Source: Yersinia rochesterensis
GTDB taxonomy: Bacteria > Pseudomonadota > Gammaproteobacteria > Enterobacterales > Enterobacteriaceae
Direction of reading: 5' to 3'
Assembly (NCBI RefSeq): GCF_003600645.1
Contig: NZ_CP032482.1
Span: 868,001-932,000 of the forward strand
Length of the DNA: 64,000 nt
Part shown: positions 30,009 to 39,433 of the stretch, piece by piece
Position numbering within the stretch: the stretch's first letter is position 1
How the letters are laid out: every line of letters begins with the position of its first letter
Position numbers and translations under genes: made by a program
The notes under the pieces: generated by a model
The model's input: the letters and a program-made list of their open reading frames with translations, nothing else
What the model was told of the DNA's origin: nothing
The model's database searches: none

Positions 30009-30623
30009 TTAGTGCTCTATTTCAAATGTTGGTAGTTTTAAGCGCCAGCGAATAGCGGCAAGTCTGATACCCAAGGTTATCACCATGCCCAGCATCATTG
30101 CTTGTTGCAGCGGCATACCAAAAGTATAAAACGCTGTAGCATGCACAATACCGCCAATGATACAGGCAGTTGCATAGATTTCAGTACGCAGGATCATCGG
30201 AATCTCGCGTGCGAGTACATCACGGATAATCCCCCCTCCGACACCGGTTATAACCCCCATACAGATAGCAACTAGCGGGCTGGCACCCGCAGCAAAGGCT
30301 TTATTGACCCCGATACCCACGAATACCGCCAGACCAATGGCATCTAGCACGGGTAGAATCCATTTAGGCGTCCGCCGTGGTTGCCGTACCAGTAAGATAG
30401 TTGCCAGGCAAGTCACCATCGCGACCACTAAATCGGTGGGGTCTTTCACCCAAAATACAGGGCCATTGGCTAAGGCCATATCGCGAATTGTGCCGCCACC
30501 AACGGCAGTCACCACCCCCAAAACCAATACGCCAAAGGGGTCCATGCGCAACTTCCCCGCCAGCAATACACCAGAGATAGCAAATACCGCAGTACCTAAA
30601 ATATCCAGCCAATAGACCAGCAT
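30009..30623 (-). CDS. yadS: TRIC-type membrane protein YadS
   Basis: 204-residue inner-membrane protein of the UPF0126/TRIC family with about seven helices and a two-fold repeat: VLVLGVVTAVGGGTIRDMAL in the first half and CMGVITGVGGGIIRDVLARE in the second. Prokaryotic TRIC proteins are trimeric cation channels; the role here is not known. The ATG at 30621-30623 overlaps the btuF stop (TAATG) with GGAG upstream, so it is coupled to btuF. Confidence 0.92.
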   Translation of the reverse strand: MLVYWLDILGTAVFAISGVLLAGKLRMDPFGVLVLGVVTAVGGGTIRDMALANGPVFWVKDPTDLVVAMVTCLATILLVRQPRRTPKWILPVLDAIGLAVFVGIGVNKAFAAGASPLVAICMGVITGVGGGIIRDVLAREIPMILRTEIYATACIIGGIVHATAFYTFGMPLQQAMMLGMVITLGIRLAAIRWRLKLPTFEIEH

Positions 30624-31486
30624 TAATGTGACTCCGCCACAGGGGATGGAAGACTGGCCATTTGCTGGCACAGCTGTTTAGCGGCCAGCAGAATACGTGG
30701 GCCAGCACGATTAAACCAGTCCTCATTCAGGGTTATCACAGGAACAGTAAATTGGGGCCGCCAAAAGGCGTGGATATTATCTGTCTGGGACTTATCACCA
30801 CTCACCACGATAACCTGCGGTTGGCGGGTCATGACTTGTTCACGACTGACTTGCGGCCAGGGAACTCGGCTACCAGCAAAAATATTTTCCCCACCGCAGA
30901 GAGAAACAACTTCACTCTGTAACGTATGTCCGGAACTGGTAAACAGCGGTTGAGTGCCAAATTGTAGGAAAGTGCGTAACGGCTGGTTGCGCGTATTCTG
31001 GCGACGTAACTCGGTAACCTCATGACGCAGCTGAACCGCCGCCTGGCGTGCTTGCTCTGGATGTGGGCTATATTGGGCCAATTTATCCAGATCATCTGCG
31101 ATTTGATCAATATTCATCGGATCAGAATAGAAAATCGGGATACCAAAAGACGCTAATTGATCCAGCGGACGTTGTGGATTCCCTCCGCGCCAGGCGAGGA
31201 TCAAATCAGGTTTTAATGCCAGAATACGCTCGACATTCACCCCTTGCCATGAGGCAACATGCTCCAGTTTTTTAGCGGCTTCTGGATAGTCAGAGTAAGC
31301 ACTTACTGCAATCAGTTTATCGCCGAGTCCAGCAGCATAGGCCAATTCTGTGGTACTGGGTGATAAACTGATAACCCGCTCAGCCGCCAGTGAGGATGAG
31401 GTAAATAGGCTGAACAACAATAACATCGCTGCTTGAGGCAGGATTATTGCTGCTCGTGCCAAGAGGGTAATATTAAGCCGCATCAT
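30623..31486 (-). CDS. btuF: periplasmic vitamin B12-binding protein
   Basis: Captures cobalamin for the BtuCD importer (not in this window). 287 residues. Signal peptide with hydrophobic core [17 protein letters not shown], cleaved near SLAA. Landmarks: [36 protein letters not shown] and the C-terminal [19 protein letters not shown]. Starts on the mtnN stop (overlap of one base) and overlaps yadS in the same way, so mtnN-btuF-yadS form one operon, as in E. coli. Confidence 0.95.
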   Translation of the reverse strand: MMRLNITLLARAAIILPQAAMLLLFSLFTSSSLAAERVISLSPSTTELAYAAGLGDKLIAVSAYSDYPEAAKKLEHVASWQGVNVERILALKPDLILAWRGGNPQRPLDQLASFGIPIFYSDPMNIDQIADDLDKLAQYSPHPEQARQAAVQLRHEVTELRRQNTRNQPLRTFLQFGTQPLFTSSGHTLQSEVVSLCGGENIFAGSRVPWPQVSREQVMTRQPQVIVVSGDKSQTDNIHAFWRPQFTVPVITLNEDWFNRAGPRILLAAKQLCQQMASLPSPVAESH

Positions 31487-32187
31487 TAATCGCGATGAGC
31501 CAGTGTGGTTAACATTGCTTCAATCATTAATGTCGACTGCTGAGCGGCGACCACCAAAAACTCGTCAAAGCTCAGGTGAGATTCCTGATCGGCGACATCA
31601 GAAATAGCGCGAACGACAACAAAGGGGGTATTGAACAGGTGGCAAACATGGCCGATAGCCGCAGCTTCCATTTCAACAGCAGCAACGGTCGGGAAAGTAG
31701 CGCGAATGCGAGCCAGAGGAGCGGCGCCATTAATAAAAGCATCGCCACTGCAAATCAGGCCACGAACTGCATTTAAATTCAATTCTTTGATGCAACTTTC
31801 AGCCAGTTCAATCAGCTTAGGAGAAGCGCTGAAAGCCGCCGGACAGCCCGCCATCTGCCCAGGTTCATAGCCAAACGCAGTGACATCTGCGTCGTGATAG
31901 CGAACTTCAGTAGAAACCACAATATCGCCGACTTTTAGGCTAGGAGCCAAACCACCCGCCGAACCCGTATTGATAACAATATCTGGCTGATAATGCTCTA
32001 ATAATAGAGTGGTGCCCATTGCCGCAGACACTTTACCGATACCGGATTTGAGCAGGGCGACATCTACGCCATTGAGTTGGCCGGTGTAAATCTCACAACC
32101 AGCACGAGCCAAAGTTTGGCGATTTTCAATTTTGTCACGCAGCAACGTAACTTCTTGCTCCATTGCACCAATAATTCCTACTTTCAT
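31486..32187 (-). CDS. mtnN: 5'-methylthioadenosine/S-adenosylhomocysteine nucleosidase
   Basis: Splits MTA and SAH, recycling by-products of polyamine synthesis and methylation, and supplying the AI-2 pathway. 233 residues. Starts [13 protein letters not shown] (catalytic Glu12), with [31 protein letters not shown] (Glu174 region) and [12 protein letters not shown] (catalytic Asp197). First gene of the mtnN-btuF-yadS operon, divergent from dgt. Confidence 0.97.
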   Translation of the reverse strand: MKVGIIGAMEQEVTLLRDKIENRQTLARAGCEIYTGQLNGVDVALLKSGIGKVSAAMGTTLLLEHYQPDIVINTGSAGGLAPSLKVGDIVVSTEVRYHDADVTAFGYEPGQMAGCPAAFSASPKLIELAESCIKELNLNAVRGLICSGDAFINGAAPLARIRATFPTVAAVEMEAAAIGHVCHLFNTPFVVVRAISDVADQESHLSFDEFLVVAAQQSTLMIEAMLTTLAHRD

Positions 32188-32374
32188 ATGGATACCTGCC
32201 GATTTTAAAGAATAGATTAATCTGTAATTATCAATGCACAGTTTATCAGGTAAGTGAGATAGTCGGGTAGTTCACCCAAGATAATGCGTAATGTGCCGCA
32301 GTTCATACCTAATCAATTGCATCTTCTTCCGAGAGTGGGTATCACTGTATTTAGATGAATGCTCAGGGGGCAAC

Positions 32375-33892
32375 ATGTCCGGGATTGACTTTAAACAGAA
32401 AATTAGTTTTCAACGGCCATTTGGTAAACCCAGTTCGGCTGAAGATGAATATGAGATTATCCGCGTTTTTGAAAGTGATCGCGGGCGGATTGTAAACTCC
32501 GCGGCTATTCGGCGTTTACAACAAAAAACACAAGTTTTCCCCTTGGAGCGCAATGCTGCTGTTCGCAGCCGTTTGACCCATTCACTGGAAGTTCAGCAGG
32601 TTGGCCGTTATATCGCCAAAGAGATCCTCAATCGCTTTAAGCAAGATAAAAAAATCAGTGCCTATGGGCTGGATAAGCTGCTTGATCCTTTTGAAAGTAT
32701 TGTAGAAATGGCGTGTCTGATGCATGACATTGGTAACCCGCCTTTTGGGCATTTTGGCGAGTCAGCAATCAATAATTGGTTTACTAAACAAATGGATCCT
32801 AATGGCGGTGGTGCTGAGCCACGGGGCAAAGATCAATGTCGGGTTAATGTATTAAAGATACGAGAGGGGGAAACTGATCTCAATATTTTGCGTAGTAAAA
32901 TTCGCCATGACTTGAGCCAGTTTGAGGGTAACGCGCAAGCAATTCGCTTGGTTTATAGCTTATTAAAGTTGAACCTCACCTATGCTCAGGTTGGCTGCAT
33001 TCTTAAATATACCAAACCGGCTTATTGGTCAGGTGATATTCCTGCTTCCCATCATTATTTAATGAAGAAACCAGGGTTTTATCTCGCGGAAGAGGATTAT
33101 GTTAAAGATTTACGTCGTGAACTCAATATGGGAGAGTTTAACCGTTTTCCGCTGACCTATATTATGGAAGCTGCGGATGATATTTCTTATTGTATTGCCG
33201 ACTTGGAAGACGCGGTTGAAAAGAATATCTTCAGTGTTGAACAACTTTATGATCATATGATGCAAGAGTGGGGCAATGTTGCTCATGGCGATTTGTTTGA
33301 TAAGGTGGTTGGCGGTGCATTTCGCCAATTAGGGCGCGGGCAAGGGCGGCGCAGTTCGGAAGACCAATTCTTTATGTATTTACGGGTTAATACCGTAGGG
33401 AAATTAGTTCCCCATGCAGCACAGCGTTTTATTGATAATCTTCCTGCTGTATTTGCAGGCTCGTTTAACCAAGCTTTATTAGAAGATTCCAGTGCGGCGT
33501 GTAAATTACTGCAAATATTTAAAAAAGTCGCCGTGAAACACGTATTCAACTACCCGGAAGTAGAACAGCTTGAATTACAAGGGTATAGAGTTATTAGTGG
33601 GTTGCTTGATATATATAGTCCGCTATTAGCTATGCCACAAGCAGCGTTTACACAATTAGTGGCAGAAGACAGCCATCGTCAGTACCCGATTGAGACCCGT
33701 TTGTTCCATAAATTGTCGACTAAACATCGTTTAGCTTATGTGGAGTCAGTCGAGCGGCTAAGCAATTTATCGCCAGAACAACATGAGATATATGAGTATT
33801 ATTATCGTGCGCGTTTAATTCAAGATTATATCAGTGGTATGACAGATCTTTATGCTTATGATGAATATCGACGTTTAATGGCTGCGGAATAG
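32375..33892 (+). CDS. dgt: dGTP triphosphohydrolase
   Basis: Hydrolyses dGTP to deoxyguanosine and triphosphate. 505 residues, equal to E. coli Dgt, from the ATG at 32375 with AGGGGG upstream; the 28-codon in-frame extension to 32291 has no similarity. HD motif in [16 protein letters not shown] (His/Asp about 117-118), [15 protein letters not shown] (first His) and [21 protein letters not shown]. Followed by an AT-rich gap with a degenerate ERIC and then degP. Confidence 0.96.
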   Translation: MSGIDFKQKISFQRPFGKPSSAEDEYEIIRVFESDRGRIVNSAAIRRLQQKTQVFPLERNAAVRSRLTHSLEVQQVGRYIAKEILNRFKQDKKISAYGLDKLLDPFESIVEMACLMHDIGNPPFGHFGESAINNWFTKQMDPNGGGAEPRGKDQCRVNVLKIREGETDLNILRSKIRHDLSQFEGNAQAIRLVYSLLKLNLTYAQVGCILKYTKPAYWSGDIPASHHYLMKKPGFYLAEEDYVKDLRRELNMGEFNRFPLTYIMEAADDISYCIADLEDAVEKNIFSVEQLYDHMMQEWGNVAHGDLFDKVVGGAFRQLGRGQGRRSSEDQFFMYLRVNTVGKLVPHAAQRFIDNLPAVFAGSFNQALLEDSSAACKLLQIFKKVAVKHVFNYPEVEQLELQGYRVISGLLDIYSPLLAMPQAAFTQLVAEDSHRQYPIETRLFHKLSTKHRLAYVESVERLSNLSPEQHEIYEYYYRARLIQDYISGMTDLYAYDEYRRLMAAE

Positions 33893-34022
33893 TATGCAAA
33901 AAAATAAAATGTCCGTTTAATTAGCTGTAGTTTTGTAAAGACGGACAATATTTTTTACTTTTTCAATTATTGGCTCTCTGAACTTCATCCCCCATATTTA
34001 ATCTTACTATGCAAGACGACTA

Positions 34023-34142
34023 TATTCTTCTTACTTGAAATTGCTGTGGTGTTAGCGGTTCGCATTCACCCGATTAACTAAATTGAGTTAGATTATCGGG
34101 TTTGCCAGCATGACCCGCAGCAATATCAAAATTGATGGGATA
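34023..34142. repeat. diverged ERIC-type element
   Basis: About 120 bp. The core CACCCGATTAACTAAATTGAGTTAGATTATCGGGTTT keeps the ERIC hairpin but has drifted in both strands, and the arms TTGCTGTGGTGTTAGCGG and CCCGCAGCAATATCAA remain. It lies 58 bp upstream of degP, so it could affect its promoter region. The rest of the 33893-34200 gap shows nothing I can name. Confidence 0.65.
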
Positions 34143-34200
34143 AGTCTGTTATACACCATTTATTGACTCATTATTAATTGTATAGCGAGAACCAGAATAC

Positions 34201-35643
34201 ATGAAAAAAACAACTTTAGTGTTAAGTGCATTGGCATTGAGCATCGGTTTAGCCATGGGGCCGGTTTCTTCCGCCATTGCGGCAGAGACGGCTGCTTCCA
34301 GCAGCCAGCAGCTCCCTAGCCTGGCGCCAATGCTAGAGAAGGTAATGCCTTCAGTTGTGAGTATTAATGTGGAGGGGAGTGCCCTGGTCAGTAATGCCGG
34401 TGCTGGCGGCGTACCACCACAGTTCCAGCAATTCTTTGGTGATGACTCACCATTCTGCCAGGACGGTTCTCCGTTCCAAGGTTCGCCGATGTGTCAGGGG
34501 GGGCCTGGTAGTAAGGGGGGAGCCCCAAACAAGCAAGATTTCCGTGCACTGGGTTCAGGTGTAATTATTGATGCAGCTAAGGGTTATGTCGTAACGAATA
34601 ACCATGTGGTTGATAATGCGACTAAAATCAATGTTAAGTTGAGCGACGGTCGCAGTTTTGATGCGAAAGTGATTGGTAAAGACCCACGTACTGATATTGC
34701 ATTGTTACAGCTGAAAGATGCGAAAAACCTGACAGCGATTAAAATTGCCGATTCTGACCAACTGCGTGTCGGGGATTATACCGTCGCTATCGGTAACCCG
34801 TATGGCCTGGGTGAAACCGTCACTTCTGGTATTGTGTCGGCGTTGGGTCGTAGTGGTTTGAATGTGGAAAACTATGAAAACTTTATCCAGACTGATGCGG
34901 CAATTAACCGTGGTAATTCTGGTGGTGCACTGATCAACTTGAACGGTGAACTGATTGGGATCAACACGGCTATCCTGGCACCGGATGGTGGCAACATCGG
35001 TATCGGTTTCGCTATCCCAAGTAACATGGTGAAAAACCTGACCTCGCAGATGGTTGAATTTGGTCAGGTGAAACGTGGTGAGTTGGGTATCATGGGCACA
35101 GAATTGAATTCTGAGCTGGCGAAAGCTATGAATGTTGATGCTCAGAAAGGTGCCTTTATCAGCCAGGTGCTGCCAAAATCTGCTGCGGCCAAAGCAGGGA
35201 TCAAGGCGGGTGATGTGATTGTTAGCATGAACGGCAAAGCCATTAACAGTTTCGCTGGCTTCCGTGCTGAAATTGGAACCCTGCCAGTCGGCAGCAAAAT
35301 GACCTTGGGTCTGCTGCGTGAGGGTAAACCGGTCAATGTGGACGTCACATTAGAGCAGAGCAGCCAAACTCAGGTTGATTCCGGTAATCTCTACACCGGC
35401 ATTGAAGGGGCGGAACTGAGCAACTCTGATGTGAATGGTAAGAAAGGCGTGAAAGTTGATAGTGTGAAACCTGGCACTGCTGCTGCGCGTATCGGCCTGA
35501 AAAAAGGCGATATTATCATGGGTATAAACCAGCAACCGGTTCAGAACCTGGCTGAGCTGCGGAAAATCCTTGATACCAAACCATCGGTATTAGCGTTGAG
35601 CATTCAGCGTGGTGATACTTCACTCTATTTGCTGATGCAGTAA
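34201..35643 (+). CDS. degP: periplasmic serine protease/chaperone DegP
   Basis: Degrades or refolds damaged envelope proteins; needed for heat tolerance. 480 residues. Signal peptide (KKTTLVLSALALSIGLAMG, cleavage after AIAA near 28). The protease triad is His in VVTNNHVV (about 136), Asp in DPRTDIALL (about 166) and Ser in INRGNSGGAL (about 241). The LA loop is cysteine-bearing (FCQDGS, MCQGG). Two PDZ domains follow (about 285-375 and 390-478). I could not identify a convincing sigma-E promoter upstream by eye. Confidence 0.97.
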   Translation: MKKTTLVLSALALSIGLAMGPVSSAIAAETAASSSQQLPSLAPMLEKVMPSVVSINVEGSALVSNAGAGGVPPQFQQFFGDDSPFCQDGSPFQGSPMCQGGPGSKGGAPNKQDFRALGSGVIIDAAKGYVVTNNHVVDNATKINVKLSDGRSFDAKVIGKDPRTDIALLQLKDAKNLTAIKIADSDQLRVGDYTVAIGNPYGLGETVTSGIVSALGRSGLNVENYENFIQTDAAINRGNSGGALINLNGELIGINTAILAPDGGNIGIGFAIPSNMVKNLTSQMVEFGQVKRGELGIMGTELNSELAKAMNVDAQKGAFISQVLPKSAAAKAGIKAGDVIVSMNGKAINSFAGFRAEIGTLPVGSKMTLGLLREGKPVNVDVTLEQSSQTQVDSGNLYTGIEGAELSNSDVNGKKGVKVDSVKPGTAAARIGLKKGDIIMGINQQPVQNLAELRKILDTKPSVLALSIQRGDTSLYLLMQ

Positions 35644-35697
35644 TCGTCACTGATACAGTAACCGGTGTTTATGTAGAAAAAGTATAAATATCGTAAC

Positions 35698-35730
35698 AAA
35701 GGGCGCGGCTGTTTATTGCTGTGCCCTTTT
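35698..35730 (+). terminator. rho-independent terminator after degP
   Basis: AAAGGGC (35698-35704) pairs with GCCCTTT (35723-35729), with inner pairing GGC/GCTG, followed by TTTATTTAT. Confidence 0.7.
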
Positions 35731-35756
35731 TATTTATGCCCGATGCTGCGCTGATA

Positions 35757-38519
35757 TTAGGCTACGCCCAAATAATTTCGGGCGGCGTAGCGAACGTTAT
35801 CTATCTCATCTAACAATTCAAACCACTCAGGCTGCAAATCTTGTAAACTCGTTTGTTGGCGTAATTGTTGTTCAATCGTCATACACAATTGCCTCAATCG
35901 AGGTACACCGCTGCATGCGCAGCTGCCATGAAACTTATGAATTAGATTCAGAATATCATCATCATGAGTGCCAGCCAGAATCGCCTGTACGCGTTCGGCA
36001 ACTTGTGGCGTGAACTCTAACAACATGGTTAAAAGGTCTTTGGCCAGCGTTTCTTTATTAGCTGCTTGTCTCACAGCTAATGGCCAGTCGATTGCCCCCT
36101 GACACTCAGATAGCTGCATTGAATGAGTGTTCGTTTCTACCCGAAATTCTTTTTTACAATCAGCTTGATAGCGCGAAAGTGTTTGTATTAGTCGAGCTTC
36201 ATCAATGGGTTTTGCTAGATAATCTGCCATACCTAATTTTAATAATTGTTCTTGTTGTCCACGGACGGCATGAGCAGTGACGGCAATGATCGGTGTGTCT
36301 TGGTGATGTGACATTTGATGAATCACTTCACTGGCTCGAATGCCGTCGATTTCCGGCATTTGGATATCCATTAAAATGATGTCCAGTGTATTTTCGCGGG
36401 CGTAGGTTATGGCTTTTGCCCCGCTGTCGCATAACACGGTTTCTTCAACCAGTTCTTCCAGTAAGGTCCCTATTAATTTCAAGTTAGCCGGGTTGTCGTC
36501 CACGGCCATGACTTTAAATGGCAATTTTGGCAATTTACTGGGCTGTTCTGTCACGGCTAATTCGCTAAGAGGTTCTTCGCATAGTAATAAAGGAATCAAT
36601 CGATTAGATGATAATGGTTTGATCAGGCAGGCCTTGGCACCAATTTGTTTAAGTTGCTCAGCTTCCACTTGTGACTGACTTGGCAATGCTAGAATGACTC
36701 GCTCAGCAATTTTCAGTGCAGCCACCAATTTATCCTGATGAACTGCCATATTATTGCGGAATGGAATGGGCACACCAACTAGCAGGAAATCATAATGTTG
36801 TAACGGCAATTGCGCTAATGTTTGGCTATGAGTGACCTGCAAAGGCGTAATGCTGAGAATATCCAGTGTTGCTCTTGCCGCAGTGGCATTGCGTTCAATA
36901 TAGGCCAGCGTTTTCCCTTCCAGATACGACATATCGGGATGACGATAGGGAATGGCTTCATTGAGATCCAGGGTGAGATGGAACCTGAAAGTCGAACCCC
37001 GATCAACCTGGCTGTGGAAGCTAATATCGCCACCCATTTCTTTCACCAATCTTTCGGTGATAACCAACCCAAGCCCGGTTCCCCCATGCCGACGTGAAAT
37101 ACTGGCATCAGCCTGACGAAAAGCCTGGAATAACTGGGTTTGCTGAGATTCAGAAATACCAATGCCGGTATCGTGAATTTCTACCACCAAGGTCACTTGT
37201 TGCGGAGTTTTTGCCTGTATGGCCACCAGAATATCGATATTGCCCTGTTCGGTGAATTTAATCGCATTACCCAGCAAATTGGTGACTATTTGCTGTAAAC
37301 GCATGGCATCACCAATCACTTGCTCCGGAACATCATTATTAACATGAAGGGTCAGCTCCAGACCTTTTTCATGGGCGGTATGTGCCAACAGAATAATGAC
37401 TTCATCCAACGCACCACGCAGTGGGAATGGAATATGTTCAAGAACCAATTTTTCGGCTTCCAACTTAGAGAAGTCCAGTACATCATTAATGATGCATAAC
37501 AGATTGTTGGCTGAGCGCTGGATGGTTTGTAGATAATCAGTTTGTGTCGGTGTCAGCGATGTTTTCAGTGTTTGACGGGTAAAGCCAATCACCCCATTCA
37601 GCGGGGTTCGTAGCTCATGAGACATATTAGCCAGAAATTCAGATTTAATCCGCGCGGCTTCCTGCGCACGTTTTTTCGCCAGCCCCAACTCAACGTTTTG
37701 GATTTCCATCTGTTCCAACGTTTCACGCAAATCTGACGTGGCTTGATCAATATTTTGTTGCATCTCTTCGTGATAGGCCGCCAGTGACATGGCCATTGAG
37801 TTGATGCCATTCTTCAGAATATTTAGCTCCCCGAGCATTTGCCCTTCAACTCGGCTGTCTAATTGCCCGCGGCGAATGCGGTCAACGGTATTCACCATGT
37901 TACGGATGGGGCCAGTGACATCACGCATCAGCCGATAAGCAAACAAAATTGCCACACACATGCAGAACAGCAGCAACAGAGTCGAAATAAAGATTTCTTT
38001 ATATTGCTGCAAGCGAACTGATTGTAAATCCAAATCCATGGCGATATAGCCCAATGGCTGATTGGTGATATCGGAATCGGAAGTTCGATCACTGGATAGG
38101 TTGGATTCTGACACAATGGGCATCCGCAAAATCAGAGAATCACCGCGATAGGAAAGCATCAGTGAGGTGGGAATAGGGGTGCCTTTAGGCAATCTTAATT
38201 GTGAGGAATTGTAATTATAGTTAGATGTAACAAAAAGATGGTTATCTGCGTCAAAAACAGAAATTGACCGAACAATACTCGAATGACGGCGATGAAGTAG
38301 ATTAATTAACTGCCGAACAGTATCGCGGTTGCGAAAGGTCATTCCATATTCGCTGGCCACCGCTAGCGGTTCAATAATATTCGTGCCGGCGTTAACCAGT
38401 TGTTTTTGCAACTCATTGTAACGATTGACCATAAAAGACGTGCTGAGTAACAGCCCAAGAAGCAGCGTGGGGGCCAAGATTAAAATCATCATGCGCGCGC
38501 GAAGACTGTATTTGGTCAT
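35757..38519 (-). CDS. barA: hybrid sensor histidine kinase BarA
   Basis: Tripartite kinase of the BarA-UvrY system controlling Csr small RNAs and carbon metabolism. 920 residues from the ATG at 38517-38519 ([11 protein letters not shown]), behind TTGGAA. Two membrane helices (about 9-30 and 170-195) flank a periplasmic sensor part; HAMP follows ([18 protein letters not shown]). HisKA has the phospho-His in [15 protein letters not shown], the ATPase domain GTGLGL, the receiver [12 protein letters not shown] (phospho-Asp about 700), and the C-terminal HPt [13 protein letters not shown]. Divergent from the decayed rlmD, as from intact rlmD in E. coli. Confidence 0.96.
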   Translation of the reverse strand: MTKYSLRARMMILILAPTLLLGLLLSTSFMVNRYNELQKQLVNAGTNIIEPLAVASEYGMTFRNRDTVRQLINLLHRRHSSIVRSISVFDADNHLFVTSNYNYNSSQLRLPKGTPIPTSLMLSYRGDSLILRMPIVSESNLSSDRTSDSDITNQPLGYIAMDLDLQSVRLQQYKEIFISTLLLLFCMCVAILFAYRLMRDVTGPIRNMVNTVDRIRRGQLDSRVEGQMLGELNILKNGINSMAMSLAAYHEEMQQNIDQATSDLRETLEQMEIQNVELGLAKKRAQEAARIKSEFLANMSHELRTPLNGVIGFTRQTLKTSLTPTQTDYLQTIQRSANNLLCIINDVLDFSKLEAEKLVLEHIPFPLRGALDEVIILLAHTAHEKGLELTLHVNNDVPEQVIGDAMRLQQIVTNLLGNAIKFTEQGNIDILVAIQAKTPQQVTLVVEIHDTGIGISESQQTQLFQAFRQADASISRRHGGTGLGLVITERLVKEMGGDISFHSQVDRGSTFRFHLTLDLNEAIPYRHPDMSYLEGKTLAYIERNATAARATLDILSITPLQVTHSQTLAQLPLQHYDFLLVGVPIPFRNNMAVHQDKLVAALKIAERVILALPSQSQVEAEQLKQIGAKACLIKPLSSNRLIPLLLCEEPLSELAVTEQPSKLPKLPFKVMAVDDNPANLKLIGTLLEELVEETVLCDSGAKAITYARENTLDIILMDIQMPEIDGIRASEVIHQMSHHQDTPIIAVTAHAVRGQQEQLLKLGMADYLAKPIDEARLIQTLSRYQADCKKEFRVETNTHSMQLSECQGAIDWPLAVRQAANKETLAKDLLTMLLEFTPQVAERVQAILAGTHDDDILNLIHKFHGSCACSGVPRLRQLCMTIEQQLRQQTSLQDLQPEWFELLDEIDNVRYAARNYLGVA

Positions 38520-38575
38520 GGTATTCCAATGTGGGAGAATCAGCAGCTTACAAAACCGATGTTTGATCAATCAAC

Positions 38576-39424
38576 ATGGCGTAATTCTACTCTCCAAACC
38601 GGCGTGTGACGACCAAACAAACGCTAACTGTGACAGTAAACTTGCTCGACCCGTTGAGTCAGAGGGTTGCGTACCACCAAGGCAAAGCTATCTTTATCCT
38701 TGGCGTTTTGCCCTGAGGGGAAATTGAAAATGTTACCGGTGGCGAGCGAGATGAGGTTGCCATCTATCTGGCTGGCGGTAATCATAGTCTGAAAAACTTA
38801 TCGGTGCGGAACCCTATTACCCGATTTGGGGTCTATGTTTAGCGTTTCATTCGCAAGATTTGACTCAAGTCAATGAGGCGTTTTAACCAGTAAATGGTGG
38901 GGTAGGTTATAGCATGGCTGGATGTGCAGCCCGATGAGCTGAGGTTGGATTTACTCTGCGATAGGGATAATTTTATCTTTTCATTAGCAAAATTTACCGG
39001 CGAAGAGGTCGGTGTGGAAGGAGTTGCGGCGTGAGTAGCGAATGGGCAGTATAATGCATTGAATAACGCGTTGCCCAATGGGTCTTTTTTTCATGAAAAT
39101 TTGGAATCCGACATCAATTGTCAGCCGTGGGCAACACACGTATTCGATAAAATATAGTTAGATCTCGCACGGATGCTGCTGGGGTCATGTCACATATAAT
39201 TAAATACTAGTTAAACACATAATAGTTAAAAATATTTAGTTAAACTGGCGTCAATGCGGGTGGTGTATATTTCGTGTCATTCCACCACGCTGGCACGAAA
39301 TAATCAGGTGTTATTAGCCGCCGGTTACCGTCTTGCTCAGGTGCGAATGTTAGATATGTTTCCCCACACCGGGCATCTTGAATCTATGGCGCTGTTGATG
39401 CAGGAGCCAGGGGTCGCAAAGTAG
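38576..39424 (+). pseudogene. rlmD: decayed 23S rRNA m5U1939 methyltransferase gene
   Basis: Translation in shifting frames follows E. coli RlmD from end to end. After ATG GCG a TAA replaces codon 3 (38582-38584); then [18 protein letters not shown] and [16 protein letters not shown] follow in frame up to a TGA at 38714. About 185 codons of the middle are missing. The C-terminal part resumes near SEKLIGAEPYY, then LAFHSQDLTQVNEAF-stop, WLDVQPDELRLDLLCDRDN (the SAM motif DLFCGMGN is destroyed), SFFHENLESDINCQPWA and finally VVYISCHSTTLARN and MLDMFPHTGHLESM to a TAG at 39422-39424. At least six stops and several frameshifts are present, so no product is expected. The position between barA and relA is that of rlmD in E. 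coli. Confidence 0.9.
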
Positions 39425-39433
39425 GGAGAAGTT

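Noticed and set aside
34143..34200. Sigma-E promoter for degP
   Set aside because: I looked for GGAACTT-N16-TCTGA-like boxes and found no convincing pair by eye.
38624..38785. 53-codon minus-strand frame starting MITASQIDGN
   Set aside because: It is antisense to the N-terminal part of the rlmD remnant, which explains the sequence fully; no ribosome site or family likeness.
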